From CATQHD01 sp965243165 (GTDB lineage Bacteria > Actinomycetota > Acidimicrobiia > Spongiisociales > Spongiisociaceae), in contig OZ251535.1 of assembly GCA_965243165.1 (NCBI GenBank), positions 2,418,001 to 2,482,000 on the forward strand: a stretch of 64,000 nt of DNA, read 5' to 3'. A program made the translations under genes and the position numbers. Shown piece by piece: positions 43,030 through 52,074 of this stretch; the first letter of the stretch is position 1, and each line of letters opens with the position of its first letter. The notes beneath the pieces were generated by a model. It was not told the DNA's origin and made no database searches. It worked only from the letters and a program-made list of their open reading frames with translations.

Positions 43030-44036
43030 GCCTGGTGCGGCTCGAAGGCGTATCGGTGCGGTTCCCCCTCCGCCGGCGGGGGCGGGGCGGCGGGTCGGTG
43101 CGCGCCGTCGACAACGTCGACCTGACCATCGAGGAGGGGGAGGTGCTGGGCATAGTCGGCGAATCGGGGTGCGGCAAGACCACCCTGGGGCGGGTCATCG
43201 TCGGGCTGCAGCGGCCCACCTCGGGAGAGGTGATCGTGAGGGGCGAGAAGAGGCCGCTCCGGCAGAGGCCGGGCGCCAACGCCCGCCGCGACGGGTTCCA
43301 GATGGTCTACCAGGACGCGGCGGGGTCGCTCAACCCGTGGAAGCGGATCGGTTGGAGCATCGCCGAGCCGCTGCGCAACGAAGGGATGAAGAAAGCCGAC
43401 ATCCGCAGCCGGGTGCTGGAACTCCTGGAACAGGTCGGGCTGGCGGATTCGCTGATCGACCACTATCCGGGCGAGCTGTCGGGCGGGCAGCAGCAGCGCG
43501 CCGCCATCGCCCGCGCCCTGGCCGGCCGGCCGCGGCTGATCGTGCTCGACGAGGCGGTCAGCTCGCTCGACATGTCCACCCAGGCGCAGGTACTCAACCT
43601 GCTGAAGGACCTGGCCGGACGGCATCCCGTCAACTACGTGTTCATCTCCCACGACATAGCGGCGGTCGATTTCATGAGCGACCGGGTGGCGGTCATGTAC
43701 CTGGGCAAGATCGTGGAGCTCGAGAACGCCCACTCGAAGAGCAAGCGGCTGACCCACCCATACTCGATCACCCTGAGATCGGCCGTCCCGGTGCCCGACC
43801 CCGGCCTGGAGCGCCGCCGCACCCGCATCGTCCTCAGCGGACCGGTGGCCAGCGCCGTGGATCTGCCTTCGGGGTGCCGTTTCCACACCCGCTGCCCCAT
43901 CGCCCAGCCGGTCTGCTCGGACAGCGAACCCGAGCTGGCGCCGCATTCGCCGACCGGCCTGGTGTCCTGCCACTACGCCGGGGAGTTCGACCGGCGCTAC
44001 GCCGCCGCCGCGGCCGACGCGGAGGCCCCGGCGTGA
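43026..44036 (+). CDS. Peptide-type ABC importer ATPase (DppF-like)
   Basis: 336 residues from GTG 43026, inside the DppD stop. Walker A GESGCGKTT (45-53), LSGGQQQRAAIARAL, LIVLDEAVSSLD, and the C-terminal GCRFHTRCPIAQPVC. Walker B has DEAVSSLD rather than DEPTSALD, acceptable in this family. It pairs with DppD as a heterodimer. Confidence 0.93.
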   Translation: MSLVRLEGVSVRFPLRRRGRGGGSVRAVDNVDLTIEEGEVLGIVGESGCGKTTLGRVIVGLQRPTSGEVIVRGEKRPLRQRPGANARRDGFQMVYQDAAGSLNPWKRIGWSIAEPLRNEGMKKADIRSRVLELLEQVGLADSLIDHYPGELSGGQQQRAAIARALAGRPRLIVLDEAVSSLDMSTQAQVLNLLKDLAGRHPVNYVFISHDIAAVDFMSDRVAVMYLGKIVELENAHSKSKRLTHPYSITLRSAVPVPDPGLERRRTRIVLSGPVASAVDLPSGCRFHTRCPIAQPVCSDSEPELAPHSPTGLVSCHYAGEFDRRYAAAAADAEAPA

Positions 44037-44983
44037 TCCTCTTCGCCCTCCGCCGGCTGGGGGAGGCGGTCGCGGTCCTGTTCGTCCTGTCCTTCCTGAT
44101 CTATGTGATCGGCTCGATCGTGCCCGGCGACATCGCCCAGCAGATGGCCGGCATCGAGGGCGCCACCCCCGAACGAATGGCTGAGATGCGCCAACGGCTG
44201 GGCCTGGACCGGCCGCTGCTGGTCAGATACGGGGAATGGCTCGCCGCCGCGGTGCGGGGGGACTTCGGCAACTCGCTGTTCACCGGGCGCGACATCGCCG
44301 CCGACATCCGGGCCCAGTTCCCGGTCTCTCTGGAGGTGGCCTTCGTCGGCGTCATGCTCGCCGTGGTCATCGGCATCCCCCTGGGGGTGTACGCCGCGGT
44401 CCGCACCGGAAGCATCATCGACCGGATCCTGCGGGGAACCTCCCTCGTCTTCTTCTCGGTCCCGACCTTCGTGTCGGGGGTGCTGTTCGTGTGGCTGGGG
44501 TCGATCGTCCTCCGCTCCCGCTACACCTCGTTCTACGTCCCGTTCACCGAGGACCCGATCGCCAACCTGCGTTCGATCCTGCTGCCGTGCCTGGCCATCG
44601 CCCTGCCCACCTCGGCGGCCATCATCCAGATGACCCGGACCACGATGATCGCCAGCCTGCAGGAACCCTTCGTCGACACCGCCCGGGTGAAGGGCGCCAG
44701 GGAATGGCGGATCCGCTACGTCCACGCGCTGCGGGCCTCGCTGGGGCCGGTGGTCACCCTCATCGGCCTGATCTTCGGGTCGCTGGTGGGCGGCCTCATC
44801 ATCGTCGAGCAGATCTTCAACCTGCCGGGGCTGGGGCGGGGCGTGCTGCTGGGGATCGGGGAGCGGGACTTCCCGTACGTGATCGCCGCCACCCTCGTGA
44901 TCGCCGCCGTCTACATCGGCGTGAACTTCCTGGTCGACCTGCTCTATCCGATCCTCGATCCGAGGCAGCGGGAGCAGACATGA
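44033..44983 (+). CDS. Peptide-type ABC importer permease (DppB-like)
   Basis: 316 residues from GTG 44033, overlapping the previous stop. N-terminal helix, the GLDRPLLVRYGEWLAAAVRGDFGNSL loop typical of DppB, and a BPD_transp_1 core with the EAA-like loop DTARVKGAREWRI. About six membrane helices. Confidence 0.92.
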   Translation: MILFALRRLGEAVAVLFVLSFLIYVIGSIVPGDIAQQMAGIEGATPERMAEMRQRLGLDRPLLVRYGEWLAAAVRGDFGNSLFTGRDIAADIRAQFPVSLEVAFVGVMLAVVIGIPLGVYAAVRTGSIIDRILRGTSLVFFSVPTFVSGVLFVWLGSIVLRSRYTSFYVPFTEDPIANLRSILLPCLAIALPTSAAIIQMTRTTMIASLQEPFVDTARVKGAREWRIRYVHALRASLGPVVTLIGLIFGSLVGGLIIVEQIFNLPGLGRGVLLGIGERDFPYVIAATLVIAAVYIGVNFLVDLLYPILDPRQREQT

Positions 44984-45861
44984 CCGAAGCGGCGCCCCGA
45001 ATCAGGGACAGCAGGTTCTGGCGGCGGCTGCGGGCGGTCGCCCGCCACCCCTCCGGGCGGCTCGGCCTGATCATGATCGCACCGGTCGTGATCCTGGCCG
45101 TCATCGGACCGCTGGTCATCCCCTGGGATCCGATCCAGATCAACGCCGCCGACCAGCTGCAGGGGCCGTCGGGCCGGCACTGGTTCGGAACCGACCAGGC
45201 CGGACGAGACCTGGCGGCGCGGGTGGTCAGCGCCATACCGGTGGTGCTCTGGGTGCCGCTGGGCGCGGTCCTGTTGGCGATGACCGCCGGCAGCGCGGTC
45301 GGCATCCTGGCCGGTTACCGCCGGGGCCGGCTGGAGCGGTGGCTGATGGCGGGGACGGACGTGCTCCTGGCCATGCCCGGCCTGCTGACGGCCATCCTCA
45401 TCGTCGGGGTGTTCGGGGGCGGGGCCCGCAACATGATCCTCGCCATCGGCGTCATCTACCTGCCGCGCTTCGCCCGGATCGCCCGCGGCTCGACCTTGGA
45501 GGTGCGGGGCCTCCCCTACGTCGACGCCGCCCGGCTGTCGGGAACAAAGCCGCTTCCCCTGGTCATCCGCCACATCCTGCCCGGCATCAGCTCCCCCCTG
45601 TTCGTCATGGCCGTGCTCAGCCTCTCGACCGGCCTGATCGTCCAGACCTCCCTCAGCTACCTGGGATTCGGCTTCGAGCCCCCCGCCGCCGATCTGGGAA
45701 GGATGCTCGCCAACTCGGTCGACAACCTGACCCTCGCCCCCTGGATGGCCGTATCCCCCGCCCTGGTGATCACCCTGCTGATCCTGGCCTTCAACAACCT
45801 CGGCGACGCCGTCCGAGACGTGATGGACCCAGAGGTGGCCCGAGCCGCCGGGGCGGTGTAA
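44980..45861 (+). CDS. Peptide-type ABC importer permease (DppC-like)
   Basis: 293 residues; ATG 44980 overlaps the DppB stop (ATGA). The N-terminal region carries the HWFGTDQAGRDLAARVV motif of DppC proteins, followed by BPD_transp_1 with DAARLSGTKPLPLVIRHILPG. Ends the operon; no terminator hairpin seen after it. Confidence 0.92.
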   Translation: MTEAAPRIRDSRFWRRLRAVARHPSGRLGLIMIAPVVILAVIGPLVIPWDPIQINAADQLQGPSGRHWFGTDQAGRDLAARVVSAIPVVLWVPLGAVLLAMTAGSAVGILAGYRRGRLERWLMAGTDVLLAMPGLLTAILIVGVFGGGARNMILAIGVIYLPRFARIARGSTLEVRGLPYVDAARLSGTKPLPLVIRHILPGISSPLFVMAVLSLSTGLIVQTSLSYLGFGFEPPAADLGRMLANSVDNLTLAPWMAVSPALVITLLILAFNNLGDAVRDVMDPEVARAAGAV

Positions 45862-45919
45862 CCGGATCCCCGCGGGCGGCTTCTCCGCTTCTGCTATCAT
45901 CCGATGTTCGGAGGAGGAC

Positions 45920-46522
45920 ATGCCAGCCGCACCCGAATGTGAAGTGATCGGGGTCAAAGCCCTGGATGACTATCGGCTTTGGATACGCACGGCTGACGGT
46001 TCCGAAGCCCAGGTCGATCTGACCGATTGGATCCACAAAGGCAACGCCCTGTTTGCCCGGTTGAAAGATCATCTGGAGTTTCAGCGTGTGCATATCGCAT
46101 CCGGCATGGTGGCCTGGGGAAGCGAACAGAGGGGCGACGACATAGAGTTGCCGCCCGAGCGGGTGTACGAGTGGATGACAGGCAACAAATGGGAATGGGA
46201 TCCCCCGCCGGCCCGCATCAGAGCAGTGGAGGTCGAAGCCCGAGACGGTTTGCATCTATGGGTGCGGTTCTCCGACGGCACCGGCGGCATAGTCGACTGC
46301 CGCCCTTTGCTGGAACATTACCCATATGATCCTTTGAACAACCGGGACATCTTTGAGAAAGTTCGTGTAGACGGAGCAGGAAGAATCGTTTGGGATGAGA
46401 GCCTGAGGTTGGCAATATGGGACAATTACGCCTATAAACAGATAACCGGTCGGACCCTGGATGAAGCCCAAACGATGCCGCTCGAAGAAGTGGAAAGGAA
46501 GGTAGCCGCCACTGTCTCCTAG
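45920..46522 (+). CDS. Tandem DUF2442-domain protein
   Basis: 200 residues made of two similar halves: VIGVKALDDYRLWIRTADGSEAQVDLTDWI and later IRAVEVEARDGLHLWVRFSDGTGGIVDCR, each ending in a W-containing helix (VAWGS, IVWDESLRLAIWDNYAY). Single DUF2442 proteins often sit beside DUF4160 or other toxin-antitoxin genes; a fused pair is less common. GGAGGAGG lies 4 nt before ATG 45920. No partner gene is adjacent. Confidence 0.8.
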   Translation: MPAAPECEVIGVKALDDYRLWIRTADGSEAQVDLTDWIHKGNALFARLKDHLEFQRVHIASGMVAWGSEQRGDDIELPPERVYEWMTGNKWEWDPPPARIRAVEVEARDGLHLWVRFSDGTGGIVDCRPLLEHYPYDPLNNRDIFEKVRVDGAGRIVWDESLRLAIWDNYAYKQITGRTLDEAQTMPLEEVERKVAATVS

Positions 46523-46609
46523 CATCGGTAGTTCCCACCGGATAATGATCTACTCCCAACCGAATACTGCCCCTGCCCCCAGCGGTTGATCAGACAGCAA
46601 CGTATGTGC

Positions 46610-47857
46610 TCATGCCGTCCTTTGTCCGACCGCCGTTCCGACCCGGCGCCCGGCGCCGGTCCACAATCGACCTGTTGGAACGGGGCTCGGCGCGGCAGGA
46701 CCGGGTACGCGCAACCGGAACCGCGGGAGGGCATCCCCCGTTCGCTGCGGGTTCTGCGGCGGCGCGTCGGACAGGTGGGCGAAGGCGTGCCGGACCAGCC
46801 ACCTGACCGCCGGTACGCACACCGCATCTCCGAATCCCATCCGGGCTTGGCGGTCGCCCACGTTCACGGGGAACGACCCGGCCCCCTGCAGCCGGGCGTA
46901 CTCGACCCCCGTCAGCGGACGTATCCGGGGAACCCCGCTGCGGCAGTCCACCAAGAACTGCACGCTGCTGCCGCCCTGAGGGGTACGCAGGCAGCCTGCG
47001 ATCTCGTCCGGGCGCACCTCGCCCACCGTCCGTTTCCCCCGGCGCCGCCGGTACATCGCCGCCGCCCCGCCCCTTCGGCCCGCCAGGAGTTCGTCCACCC
47101 GCAGGCGGTGCCGCTCGGCCATACCCGCCAGCAGGGCGGCCGTCTTCTCCTCCGGCCACCAGCGCCCGTCGTCCGGCGGCACCTCCTCCAGAACCGACAA
47201 CAGCGAATAGCCGGCCTGGCCGGGCGGCTCGGGAATCGGCAGCTCCACGAACGGCAACCCAGGATGGGCCGCCTGGAAGCGCCGCACACCGGCGGGCCGC
47301 ACCCGAGCGGCGTCCGGCCCCGGACGCGGCCATCCCGCCCCGCCGCCCGGCCGCACCCCCATCACGAACAGGCGGGGCCGGCTCTGCGGCGTGAACCACC
47401 GGGCGTCCACCACCGCCAGATCGATCTCATACCCGAGCCCGGCGATGCGGCCGCACACCTCGAACAGATCCCGCCCGCCCCGAGACGACAAGAAACCCGT
47501 CACGTTCTCCAGCAACAGACCGGCCGGAGCCGAGCGCCGGCGGCACTGTTCGGCGAGCAGATCCAAGAAGGGCCACACCGTCCCCGAATGCTCCCCGTCC
47601 AGGCCCGCCCGGTTGCCCGCCAGCGAGAGGTCGATGCAGGGAAAGGAAGCGGTCACCGCATCCAGCCCCTCAGGCAGATCCCCGACAGCCAGGTTGTTGA
47701 TGTCGTCCACCACCAAGTCGCCCCCGCCGAACCGCGCCCGGTACATCTCCGCCTTGCCGGGGGCGATGTCGTTGGCGAACACACACTCCCAGCCGAGGGG
47801 CTCCACCGCCTCGCGCACCAAACCGATGCCCGCGAAGAACTCGGCGAACCTAACCAC
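46610..47857 (-). CDS. DNA (cytosine-5) methyltransferase
   Basis: 415 residues. Motif I FAEFFAGIGLVREA, catalytic SFPCIDLS with C74, motif VI LLENVTG (115-121), QSRPRLFVMGV (motif VIII), a target-recognition stretch in the middle, and motifs IX-X at RIRPLTGVEYARLQGAG and NVGDRQARMGFGDAVCVPA. The last 50 residues are Pro/Arg-rich. It is followed in the same direction (reading minus, upstream) by a Vsr-type nuclease, the usual partner that repairs T:G mismatches from deaminated 5-methylcytosine. The recognition site cannot be read from sequence. Confidence 0.92.
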   Translation of the reverse strand: MVRFAEFFAGIGLVREAVEPLGWECVFANDIAPGKAEMYRARFGGGDLVVDDINNLAVGDLPEGLDAVTASFPCIDLSLAGNRAGLDGEHSGTVWPFLDLLAEQCRRRSAPAGLLLENVTGFLSSRGGRDLFEVCGRIAGLGYEIDLAVVDARWFTPQSRPRLFVMGVRPGGGAGWPRPGPDAARVRPAGVRRFQAAHPGLPFVELPIPEPPGQAGYSLLSVLEEVPPDDGRWWPEEKTAALLAGMAERHRLRVDELLAGRRGGAAAMYRRRRGKRTVGEVRPDEIAGCLRTPQGGSSVQFLVDCRSGVPRIRPLTGVEYARLQGAGSFPVNVGDRQARMGFGDAVCVPAVRWLVRHAFAHLSDAPPQNPQRTGDALPRFRLRVPGPAAPSPVPTGRLWTGAGRRVGTAVGQRTA

Positions 47858-48014
47858 CAGCCGCCCCTGCCCCCGCGCTCCGCACGGCCCTTTCAGCCAA
47901 CAGCCAGCCCTTTCCTCCTGTCAGTCTCATCGTAGACCCCGCCCGGCGCCGATCCCGGTCAATCTGACCCCCAACGTACCGAGAAGCTGTGACATGAACC
48001 CGTCCGGCCGAGGG

Positions 48015-48437
48015 TCAGGCGCGTTGAAGGGCGAAGAAAGCCGCGATCCGGTCCAACACTGCCTCCGGGGCGCGCAGCTCGCATTCCCAGATCACCAGCA
48101 CCCGCCAGCCCTCCTCCTCCAGACGGACGGCGTTCTCCCGGTCCCGCTCCCTGGTCCGGGCGAACTTCGGCTTCCAATAGTCGACGTTGGTGGCGGGCAG
48201 CCCGGCGATGGGGCAGTCCGAGTCGGGGTGCCAGTGCCAGAAGCAGCCATGGACGAATATCACCGCCCGGTGCCGGGCGAGCACCAGATCGGGGTTGCCC
48301 GGCATGTCCCGCCGGTGAAGCCGGAAGCGCAGCCCCATCCGGTGCACCATCGAGCGGACGATCATCTCCGGCTTCATATCGCGGGACCGAACCCGAGACA
48401 TGCAGTAGGAACGGTCCTCGGGGCTGAGATTGTCCAT
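48015..48437 (-). CDS. vsr: Very-short-patch repair endonuclease
   Basis: 140 residues from ATG 48437, which aligns with the family start (LSPEDRSYCMSRVRSRD). Catalytic residues are in place: D50 in NPDLVL, H63 and H68 in FVHGCFWHWH, matching Vsr spacing. Zinc-binding Cys (C65) and DYWKPKFARTRERD are typical. It nicks beside T:G mismatches at methylated cytosines and lies 157 bp upstream of the C5 methyltransferase on the same strand. Confidence 0.93.
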   Translation of the reverse strand: MDNLSPEDRSYCMSRVRSRDMKPEMIVRSMVHRMGLRFRLHRRDMPGNPDLVLARHRAVIFVHGCFWHWHPDSDCPIAGLPATNVDYWKPKFARTRERDRENAVRLEEEGWRVLVIWECELRAPEAVLDRIAAFFALQRA

Positions 48438-48560
48438 CCCCGGCAAGCCTATACCCCGGCCCCCTCCGCCGCCGGGTTGACCCCCGATAACCCGCGAAAT
48501 GGGGCCGGGCAGATGAAGCCGCCGCTTCAAGGTCTGGGATGCACGGGCTGACGAACCGGC

Positions 48561-48737
48561 CCGAACCGCACGGACCTGACGATCAGGGCAAGACGGCGCA
48601 CCCCGGCTTGGTATACGAGAACATTACGGTTTCCGAACCGCACGGACCTGACGATCAGGGCAAGACGGCGCACCCCGGCTTGGTATACGAGAACATTACG
48701 GTTTCCGAACCGCACGGACCTGACGATCAGGGCAAGA
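48561..48737 (+). repeat. 72-bp tandem repeat, two full units plus a partial third
   Basis: Units begin at 48561, 48633 and 48705, each with CCGAACCGCACGGACCTGAC. The two full units are identical by eye. Each contains a small dyad CCTGA-CGA-TCAGG and a CTTGGTATACGAGAAC stretch. 72 is a multiple of three, so open frames persist on both strands but have no coding character. It lies in the noncoding gap 48438-49271 next to R2 copy b. Confidence 0.85.
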
Positions 48738-48829
48738 GGGCGCCCCTCCGCACCCCACCGTTCCGCCGCCTACGCACCTGTCCAAGATGCCGCTCCAAGA
48801 TGCCGCCGAGCACCTCGATCCGCCGGCAA

Positions 48830-49065
48830 AAGCGCGAAAACCGCCCCCCGCCCCGGCTTCGCCGGGTGCCCTCCCCCGCCTCCGCCACCAGCATCGGATA
48901 CTCATCGGGGCGGCCGCCGCCCCGCCCGGCCCTGTGATGCCCGGCCCGGGCTTGAAAGTCCCATGATGACCGCCGCCCTCTCCGGAGCCTCGCGGCGGTG
49001 TTTGTGTTTCAGCCCAATAGGTATACCAAATTTTCGGGCGTTCGCATAGGGGTATGTTCAAGTAT
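48830..49065 (-). repeat. Dispersed repeat R2, copy b
   Basis: On the minus strand it reads GAACATACCCCTA, GCCCGAAAATTTGGTATA, GGGCTGAA, CACAAACACCGCCGC and so on. The stem ACCGCCGC/GCGGCGGT lies at 48969-48976/48992-48999. After the stem it has diverged from copies a and c but keeps the GC-rich block and TTTTCGCG; the end carries two GGCATCTTGGA units (about 48785-48812). Confidence 0.7.
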
Positions 49066-49074
49066 TTTTCGCGG

Positions 49075-49240
49075 CCCGCAAAGCGGCCTTCTGACCTGGG
49101 GCAACGCCAGAAAACAACTTCTGATCGGATACGGGGCGTTCACCAACCGGGGAAAGCCGCCGCCTCGGGGTCCGGGATGTACGGGCCGATGAACCGGCGC
49201 AAGCGGGCGGGCGGCCCGCGGAGATGAACAATCGGGGATA
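49075..49240 (-). repeat. Dispersed repeat R1, copy c
   Basis: Complement of copies a and b. Outer stem arms at 49138-49145 (GTTCACCA as written) and 49187-49194 (CGATGAAC). It keeps GCGTTGCCCCAGGTCAGAA and the CCGATCAGA half-palindrome but has lost the CATCTGCCCGCC segment. It ends about 30 bp before the expected N-terminus of the TPP enzyme gene. Confidence 0.7.
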
Positions 49241-49319
49241 ACATCGGCGCCGGCAGACAGGAGCGGAGAAGACGGCCCACCACACCACCATCACCGGCGC
49301 CGCGGCCCTCGTCCAGGCC

Positions 49320-51026
49320 ATGGAGCAGGAAGGGGTCGACACCGTGTTCGGGCTGGTCGGCCACGGCAACCTGGCCTTCGTCGACGCCATTCAGGACAGC
49401 GGGTCGGTGGCCTACGTGTCGGTGTTCCACGAACAGGTGGGCGCCCACGCCGCCGACGCCTACTTCCGGGCGGGGGGGCGGATCGCGGTGATGACGACCA
49501 CGGTGGGGCCCGGGTTCACGAACATCATGACCGGGCTGGGGGACGCCCTGCTCGATTCCTCGGCCATGGTGGTGATCGCAGGCGGCATGCCGAGCGCTTA
49601 TACGGGCAAGGAACCCCTCCAGGAGCTTTCGTATTCGATCGACGACGCCCAGCTCGACATCGCCCGGCCCCTCGCCAAGCGGGTCATCTCCGCCGCCTCC
49701 CCCGCCGGGCTGGCCGACTCGTTCCACCGGGCGGTCCGCTTCGCCCTGAGCGGCTGCCCCGGCCCGGTGGTGCTCCAGGTCCCGCTCGACTACTTCTCGG
49801 CCTGGGTCTCCCCTCCCCTGCCCCGGCGGCCCGTCCGCCCGGGGCGGAGCGGACCCGACCGCTCGGAAGTGGAGAAGGCCGCCGACCTGATCGCCCGGTC
49901 GGAGCGCCCCCTGCTGTTCGCCGGAGGAGGGGCGGTGATCTCCGGCGCCTCGAAGGCCCTCACCCGCATCGCCGACCGGTTCGGCATTCCCGCCGCCACC
50001 ACCATGAGCGGCCAGGGCGCCATCGCCGAGGATCATCCGCTGTCGGCCGGTTTCACCGGCGTGGTCGGAACCAGGCCCGCCAACCGCGCCGCCCGGCGGG
50101 CCGACCTGTTGGCGGCGGTCGGCACCCGCTTCCCGGAGATGGACTGCAGCAGCTGGCGGCCCGACCGCTTCACCGCCGTCCCGCCCGCCAAGCTGATCCA
50201 CATGGACATCGACCCCAACCAGATCGGCAAGATCTACCCGACCGACGCCGCCCTGGTGGGGGACGCCCGCCGCTCGTTGGAGGAGCTGGGCTCGGCCCTC
50301 GAAGACCGCCTCGGCGGGGGTGACCGCTGGCGGGGTTGGCGGGAGGAGCTGGCCGCCGAGAAGCAGTCCTGGGCCGATGATCTGCACGAGGTCCGCCGCA
50401 CCCCCAGCTTCCCCTACGAACCGGCCTACCTGTCCGTCCTCCTGCGGAAACTGCTGCCCAGAGAGACGATCCTGGTTACCGGGGTGGGCATACGCCACGC
50501 CGTCGGGCAGCACTTCCCCTTCCTGGAGGAGGGCACCCAGATCGTCGCCAGCGGTTTCGGGACGATGGGCCAAGAGGTCGCCGCCCCGATCGGGGTGCGG
50601 CTCGCCCGCCCGGACGCCCCGGTGGTCGCCCTGGTCGGCGACGGGGCGGTCATGGCCTGCCTGGCGGCGCTGCCCACCGCCGCCGCCGCCGGAATCCACG
50701 CCGTATGGCTGATCGCCAACAACACCGGCTACGCCTCCATCGCCCTCTACCAGGCCAAGCACTACGGACGGGACGCCGGCACCTACTTCAAGGACCCCGA
50801 AGGGGTGCCCTACGACCTCGATTACACGGCCTACGCCCGCTCCTTCGGCGCCCGGGCAGAAAAGGTGGCCGAACCCGGCGACCTTCCCCGGCTCCTGTCC
50901 AGGGCCCTCGAAGAACGCGCGGTCTGGGTGCTGGAGCTGCCGGTCACCCCCGCCCCCCGGATCATCGGTTCGGGCCACTGGAACGTCAACGACATCCTGG
51001 CGGCCGGAACCCGAAAGGAGGGCTGA
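49320..51026 (+). CDS. Thiamine-diphosphate enzyme, acetolactate synthase-like
   Basis: 568 residues from the first canonical start; family similarity clearly extends upstream to about 49272 (TGAAALVQAMEQEGVDTVFG), where no ATG, GTG or TTG exists before an in-frame stop at 49239. An ACG at 49272 follows AGGAG by 8 nt and may be the real start. Three TPP domains are present: N domain with catalytic Glu in VFHEQVGAHAADAY, a middle domain (LLFAGGGAVISGA), and C domain with GDGAVMACLAAL...NNTGY. The enzyme decarboxylates or ligates 2-oxo acids. It precedes two phosphotriesterase-family genes, an unusual grouping. Confidence 0.87.
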   Translation: MEQEGVDTVFGLVGHGNLAFVDAIQDSGSVAYVSVFHEQVGAHAADAYFRAGGRIAVMTTTVGPGFTNIMTGLGDALLDSSAMVVIAGGMPSAYTGKEPLQELSYSIDDAQLDIARPLAKRVISAASPAGLADSFHRAVRFALSGCPGPVVLQVPLDYFSAWVSPPLPRRPVRPGRSGPDRSEVEKAADLIARSERPLLFAGGGAVISGASKALTRIADRFGIPAATTMSGQGAIAEDHPLSAGFTGVVGTRPANRAARRADLLAAVGTRFPEMDCSSWRPDRFTAVPPAKLIHMDIDPNQIGKIYPTDAALVGDARRSLEELGSALEDRLGGGDRWRGWREELAAEKQSWADDLHEVRRTPSFPYEPAYLSVLLRKLLPRETILVTGVGIRHAVGQHFPFLEEGTQIVASGFGTMGQEVAAPIGVRLARPDAPVVALVGDGAVMACLAALPTAAAAGIHAVWLIANNTGYASIALYQAKHYGRDAGTYFKDPEGVPYDLDYTAYARSFGARAEKVAEPGDLPRLLSRALEERAVWVLELPVTPAPRIIGSGHWNVNDILAAGTRKEG

Positions 51027-51108
51027 CGGGGGCCGTCCGCCGGAGGAGGCCCCGCCGCCGGGAGGCCCAGACCCGACCGCCGAGCAACCGAGCAAAAGGA
51101 AGCAGCGA

Positions 51109-52074
51109 GTGAGCGCACCAGGCCTGATCCGAACCGTGCTGGGCGACGTCGCGCCCGAGCCTTGGGGGATCACCAACGCCCACGCCCACCTGGTCAGCGC
51201 GCCCGACGCATCCAAACCCCCCTTCGACACGACCGGCGCCTCCGAGCTGGCAATGACCCTGGACGACAGCCTCCCCGAGCTCGAAGACTTCGCCCGGGCC
51301 GGGGGTTTCTGCCTGGTCGATCTGACCCCGATGGGCATGGGCCGGGACCCCGCCGCCCTGGTGCGGGCCTCCGAGGAAACCGGCCTTCACATCGTGATGG
51401 GATCCGGCATCTACCACCAGGCCCACCACCCCGAGGCCATCGCCGGCCTGAACGATGAACAAATCGCCGAAATCATCATCGGGGAGATCACCGAAGGAAT
51501 AGACGGGACCGGCGTCCGGGCCGGCGTCATCGGCGAACAAGGCACCTACCAAGGCCCCATCACCCGACGCGAACACACCGTCTTCCGAGCCTCGGCCATC
51601 GCCGCCGTCGAAACCGGCGCCGCCGTAACCACCCACACCCATCTGGGCCGCAACGCCCTCCAACAAATCGACGCCCTCACCCGACAAGGCCTGGCCCCCG
51701 ACCGCATCGTCATCGGCCACCTCGACGACGCCGAACCCGACCTCCCCCTCATCCGAGAAATCACCGCCCGCGGCGCCTGGGCCCAATTCGACGACATCGG
51801 ATACGAGTACTACACCGAGCGTCTCCAGGTCCAGATGACCACCGACACGGTGCGGGCCCGCAAGCTCCTTCAGCTGGCGGAGGAGGGCCTGGCCGGACAG
51901 ATCATCCTCGCCAGCGACTTCGGCATGCAGCGCCATCTCCGGGCGAAGGGCGGGCCGGGCCTGGCGGTGCTGTCCGACGGGTTCCGCCGGACCGCCCGAG
52001 CGGAAGGCGTGCCCGCCGAGGTGCTCGACCGGTGCATGATCGACAATCCGGCGGCGATGCTGACCCTGCGGTGA
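51109..52074 (+). CDS. Phosphotriesterase-family metal hydrolase, type B copy 1
   Basis: 321 residues from GTG 51109. Metal motif HAH in ITNAHAHLV, VIGEQGTYQGP in place of the usual EIG-x-x-K, TTHTHLGRN, IGHLDDAEP, and ASDFGMQRH. Closely related to the next gene. The stop overlaps the next start (GTGA), so both are made from one mRNA. Substrate unknown; lactone or organophosphate-like ester hydrolysis is the family norm. Confidence 0.88.
   Translation: MSAPGLIRTVLGDVAPEPWGITNAHAHLVSAPDASKPPFDTTGASELAMTLDDSLPELEDFARAGGFCLVDLTPMGMGRDPAALVRASEETGLHIVMGSGIYHQAHHPEAIAGLNDEQIAEIIIGEITEGIDGTGVRAGVIGEQGTYQGPITRREHTVFRASAIAAVETGAAVTTHTHLGRNALQQIDALTRQGLAPDRIVIGHLDDAEPDLPLIREITARGAWAQFDDIGYEYYTERLQVQMTTDTVRARKLLQLAEEGLAGQIILASDFGMQRHLRAKGGPGLAVLSDGFRRTARAEGVPAEVLDRCMIDNPAAMLTLR

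Noticed and set aside
48561..48737. CRISPR array
   Set aside because: The whole 72-bp unit is repeated, so there are no unique spacers, only two to three units, and no cas gene nearby.
48527..48937. Repetitive peptide genes over the 72-bp repeat on both strands
   Set aside because: Frame stays open only because the unit length is a multiple of three; no start signals or coding character.
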